A program made the position numbers and the translations under genes. A stretch of DNA of 64,000 bases from Paramecium sonneborni. Taxonomy: Eukaryota > Ciliophora > Oligohymenophorea > Peniculida > Parameciidae. The stretch lies in NCBI GenBank assembly GCA_905182985.1, contig CAJJDN010000111.1, forward strand, positions 25,922 to 89,921. Reading direction: 5' to 3'. Positions 61,284 through 64,000 of the stretch are shown here, one piece after another. Every line of letters begins with the position of its first letter. Within the stretch, counting starts at the first letter, position 1. The notes beneath the pieces were generated by a model. The model was not told the DNA's origin, did not search any database, and saw only the letters and a list, made by a program, of their open reading frames with translations.

Positions 61284-63120
61284 TATTTATTTTTTCTTCT
61301 TTTATCAAATAAATCATCCTTTTATTAATTGATATCCTTATAATTTTTTTCGCAAAACACATTCAAACTTACTTATGTTAAGAATAACTCTTATAAACAA
61401 TTCTATTTTATTTATCATCTATAACATACTAAAAAACAAAGCACTTTAACAAACTTTATTCAAATTTCTAATTTAATTATTTATGACCAATAATACTGTC
61501 CCACTATAAAAACTCAAATTCTTTATTATTATATTCACTTAAAATATTTACATCTATTTATAATTTCCTAAATAACTATGTTTATTAAACGATAACTTCT
61601 CCTCTAAACAATATTTATTAATCAATTTGATAAGATACAGAATCCTTCATTTTAAATTTGATTCCAATAGAATGAATTAATATATCAATAAATAATGTAA
61701 ATTTTCACATCATAGTTTCATGTTTAATTATATATTCTTAAAAATATTAAGTTATGCAAAGTTTTTTTGATTTCAAATTAATAGATTTTACATCATAAAT
61801 AATCAAATCTAAATTTTCAAGAGGAAATCTTTCATTTCTAAATCAGGTTTTTTTCTTGATATCAGGCTTAAAATAATAGTAAAAAAACCCAATATTAAAA
61901 AAAAAAATGTATTGCATTTATCATATTTAAAATAAATAAAAATGCTATTTCTATGTATTCATTAATGATTCTAATATTTTTTTTGGTTCATAAAATTCAA
62001 TTCATATAGAAAATTTTCAAGAAATGTGTTTTTTAATAGAGATAAATATTTTTTATCGATATACTTATTAATTAGGGGTCACCTAAGAATAGAAACTTTA
62101 AATTAAAGCTGATATTAAATTAACTAACATCTTTTAAGCAACTTATCTAAAAGTTTTATTAAACGAATGTAAAATATAAATAGTATAATGGTTTAAATAT
62201 AATTAATGTTTTTAATTAATTTTATATTTTACGATTCTATACATTTTAGAGTGAGGCTCTCATTTAATAAGACTAAACGTAAAAAATATCAGATGGAAAT
62301 ATCACTGAAGGATTTTTATTGATGTAATCCTTGGAAAAAGTAATTTAAACAATTATATTTTTATCACATAATATCAAATAAAATATTTAATTCACCTAGA
62401 AATTCTCCATTTTCTCACTACTTTACGAAATTAATATTCTTACAATTTTTATTCAAAGATATCGTTTTATGAACATCATAAAATTTAAAATTATTTTCCT
62501 TGGTTTTACCATATTATTTATAAATACTGTTCAATTCATAAATTTATATATATATTCTTTACATTAGAAAGTGAAAAAATTTTCTTTTATAAAATTCAAA
62601 TGATATCCAAATTTACCTATTATAACCACTCACAGCATCAATTTCCAGATATTTCCCTTTATCAGATTAATTATAAGAGTTGAGAAAGGAACATTTATCT
62701 GAGAAAATAAATCTAACATAAAATTCTACATGTAAGTCAAAAATAAAGTACTAATTAAGATAACTATTCAATTTAAAAAATTGATAAAAGAAATTAATAA
62801 ATAGGAAGATCATATGCTAATTTGAATTCCAAAGGATTTTGTTATATATTCTTAATAATAAGGATTTGTTAATAAATCAATTGATTGATTAATTCTAATG
62901 ATGCTGAATATTAAAAATGACTGATTAAACAAAAATGAAAATAAGACCTTTAATGTTGGCATTTTTCTCTGTATAAAAACTCTAATGTTTAAAGATTTAG
63001 ATGATAGATACATTTGATCTACATTTTTCTTTTGATTATGGATTGTAATTAATAAATTTAATGAGTTAATTGATACTAAAAATGTTATATATTCATATTA
63101 AATATAGATATAAATGATAG
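61284..63120. other. Long AT-rich gene-free stretch
   Basis: About 1.8 kb with no convincing frame on either strand and no clear repeat unit; the longest gene-free interval of the right-hand part. Confidence 0.5.
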
Positions 63121-63127
63121 AGAATAA

Positions 63128-63450
63128 ATGTTTGATTGCTAAAAATTGAAATCTCCATAGGGTATAATAAATATAATGATGGAAAATAATCTAAATTTTT
63201 TAGGTTTAAAGGGAAGAATAATAAAAAACCATCTTTGTGGAGTATTAAATATAAATATCAGATTGGTAAATGTAATCACAGAACATGCAGGCTTACTCAC
63301 GGGTTCGTTTGTGAGCAACAACAGCATGCTCTAAGGCCGATAACGAATATTTTCATCATACAAAAAGTGAATGAGATTTGTATATTGGTAATAAAAAATA
63401 AATATTTTTAATTATGGGTTCTTTCATTATTGTAATTAGTTTTAATATAT
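63128..63450 (+). other. Less AT-rich patch with alternative small frames, one CCCH/Cys-His-like
   Basis: Around 63250-63345 the base composition is clearly less AT-rich than its surroundings. One frame gives an 80-residue ORF (63128-63370). Another, without a start, reads I-G-K-C-N-H-R-T-C-R-L-T-H-G-F-V-C, a Cys/His pattern like a CCCH zinc finger. I could not find an intron that joins this frame to an ATG. It is probably a real exon of a small gene, but the model is unresolved. Confidence 0.3.
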
Positions 63451-63509
63451 ATTTGGTTAAAAGTAAAAAAAAAGGGAAAAGTAATTTAGAGTTATTAATA
63501 ATAAAATAA

Positions 63510-64000
63510 ATGGGAAATAATTGTACAGGATAATGTGGTGGATGCTACAAGAGGGACTTAGAAATTGTCGTAATGATAAGTGGATATTTTAGAAAAGTGA
63601 ACAATAACAAATTTTATCAGAGAGACCTATAGAATCATCCAGTAAGAGAAGTTCAAAAAATAATGTTGAATAGAATACAATATAGATGGGGAGCAAGAGT
63701 GATTTATTGTCTCAAAAAGCAAGAACAATAAGTGTAGTTGATGAGGATAAGTAAAAGTAGAGAAATGCAATAGTGAAAATATAATCTCATTGGAGAGGAT
63801 ATAAAGTAAGGAAGGAAGTATATTAAATGATAAAGAGTTAAACAAGTGTAAGTAGTTAAGTGAGTAAATCAACAGAAAGTTATTTTGATAGATTGAGGAA
63901 TGAGTAAAAATCATAGAAGTAATAAAGAGTTGATTCAATAGATTATCAAGACTGTATAATGGATAATAGACAGGTAATGAGAGATAGGGATATGGAATTT
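63510..64000 (+). CDS. Putatively myristoylated IQ-motif protein, 3'-truncated by the window edge
   Basis: Starts M-G-N-N-C-T-G-Q-C-G-G-C, an N-myristoylation context with nearby cysteines that could be palmitoylated. A 23-nt intron (63570-63592) removes a frame problem. The following 140 residues are Ser/Gln/Lys-rich, with an IQ motif at I-V-K-I-Q-S-H-W-R-G-Y-K-V-R-K, predicted to bind calmodulin or a related EF-hand protein. The combination suggests a membrane-tethered, calcium-responsive scaffold (inference). The frame is still open at base 64000, so total length and the rest of the domain set are unknown. Confidence 0.78.

Noticed and set aside
63139..63327. 62-residue minus ORF
   Set aside because: No start context or domain; antisense of the less AT-rich patch that reads better on the plus strand.
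63627..63938. 103-residue minus ORF
   Set aside because: Shadow of the plus-strand IQ-motif gene, which has a start, an intron and a recognisable motif.

Overview
The window reads as nuclear DNA of a Paramecium-like oligohymenophorean ciliate. It is extremely AT-rich. Nearly every recognisable protein uses TAA and TAG as in-frame glutamine codons with TGA as the only stop. I placed about 65 introns of 20-32 nt (GTA...TAG/AAG), the size typical of Paramecium. Standard-code ORFs are therefore meaningless here, and all calls were made with the ciliate code by reading and splicing by eye. I cannot tell the species, nor whether the assembly is macronuclear or micronuclear.

Left part (1-27.4 kb): repeat families and decay. 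It holds the end of a 13-repeat WD40 gene with a frameshifted tail, a decayed unrecognised coding stretch, and a 16-exon MORN-like gene with one repeat per exon. Next come a second, intact WD40 gene and a large decayed cysteine-rich surface-protein gene. That gene is interrupted by a 742-N gap and a single N, each flanked by identical direct copies (388 and 1494 bp) that look like unmerged contig ends. Further relics of WD40 and cysteine-rich genes, a kilobase of degenerate AT-rich repeats, and an intact H-type lectin gene with an inverted fragment of itself follow. This resembles a gene-family-rich, subtelomere-like region (inference).

Right part (27.4-64 kb): dense housekeeping and signalling genes. 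They include a TBC1D13-like RabGAP that lacks its arginine finger, an ER-type membrane protein, a coiled-coil/zinc protein, a TBC1D12/14-like RabGAP and a DnaJ protein. Two nearly identical radial-spoke-head RSP4/6 genes lie 14.3 kb apart, with a sorting-nexin pseudogene beside the first copy. There are also two membrane proteins, a GSK3-like kinase, a PH-like/Ser-Thr kinase, an aromatic amino-acid hydroxylase with an ACT-like region, a long coiled-coil protein, a TDY-type MAP kinase, an RNF32-type double-RING/IQ protein, a C2H2 zinc-finger protein, and the start of a putatively myristoylated IQ-motif protein.

There is no operon logic. Genes lie head-to-head or tail-to-tail with tiny gaps (4 bp between two convergent stops, about 50 bp between two divergent starts). 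No rRNA, tRNA, CRISPR array or transposase was recognised.
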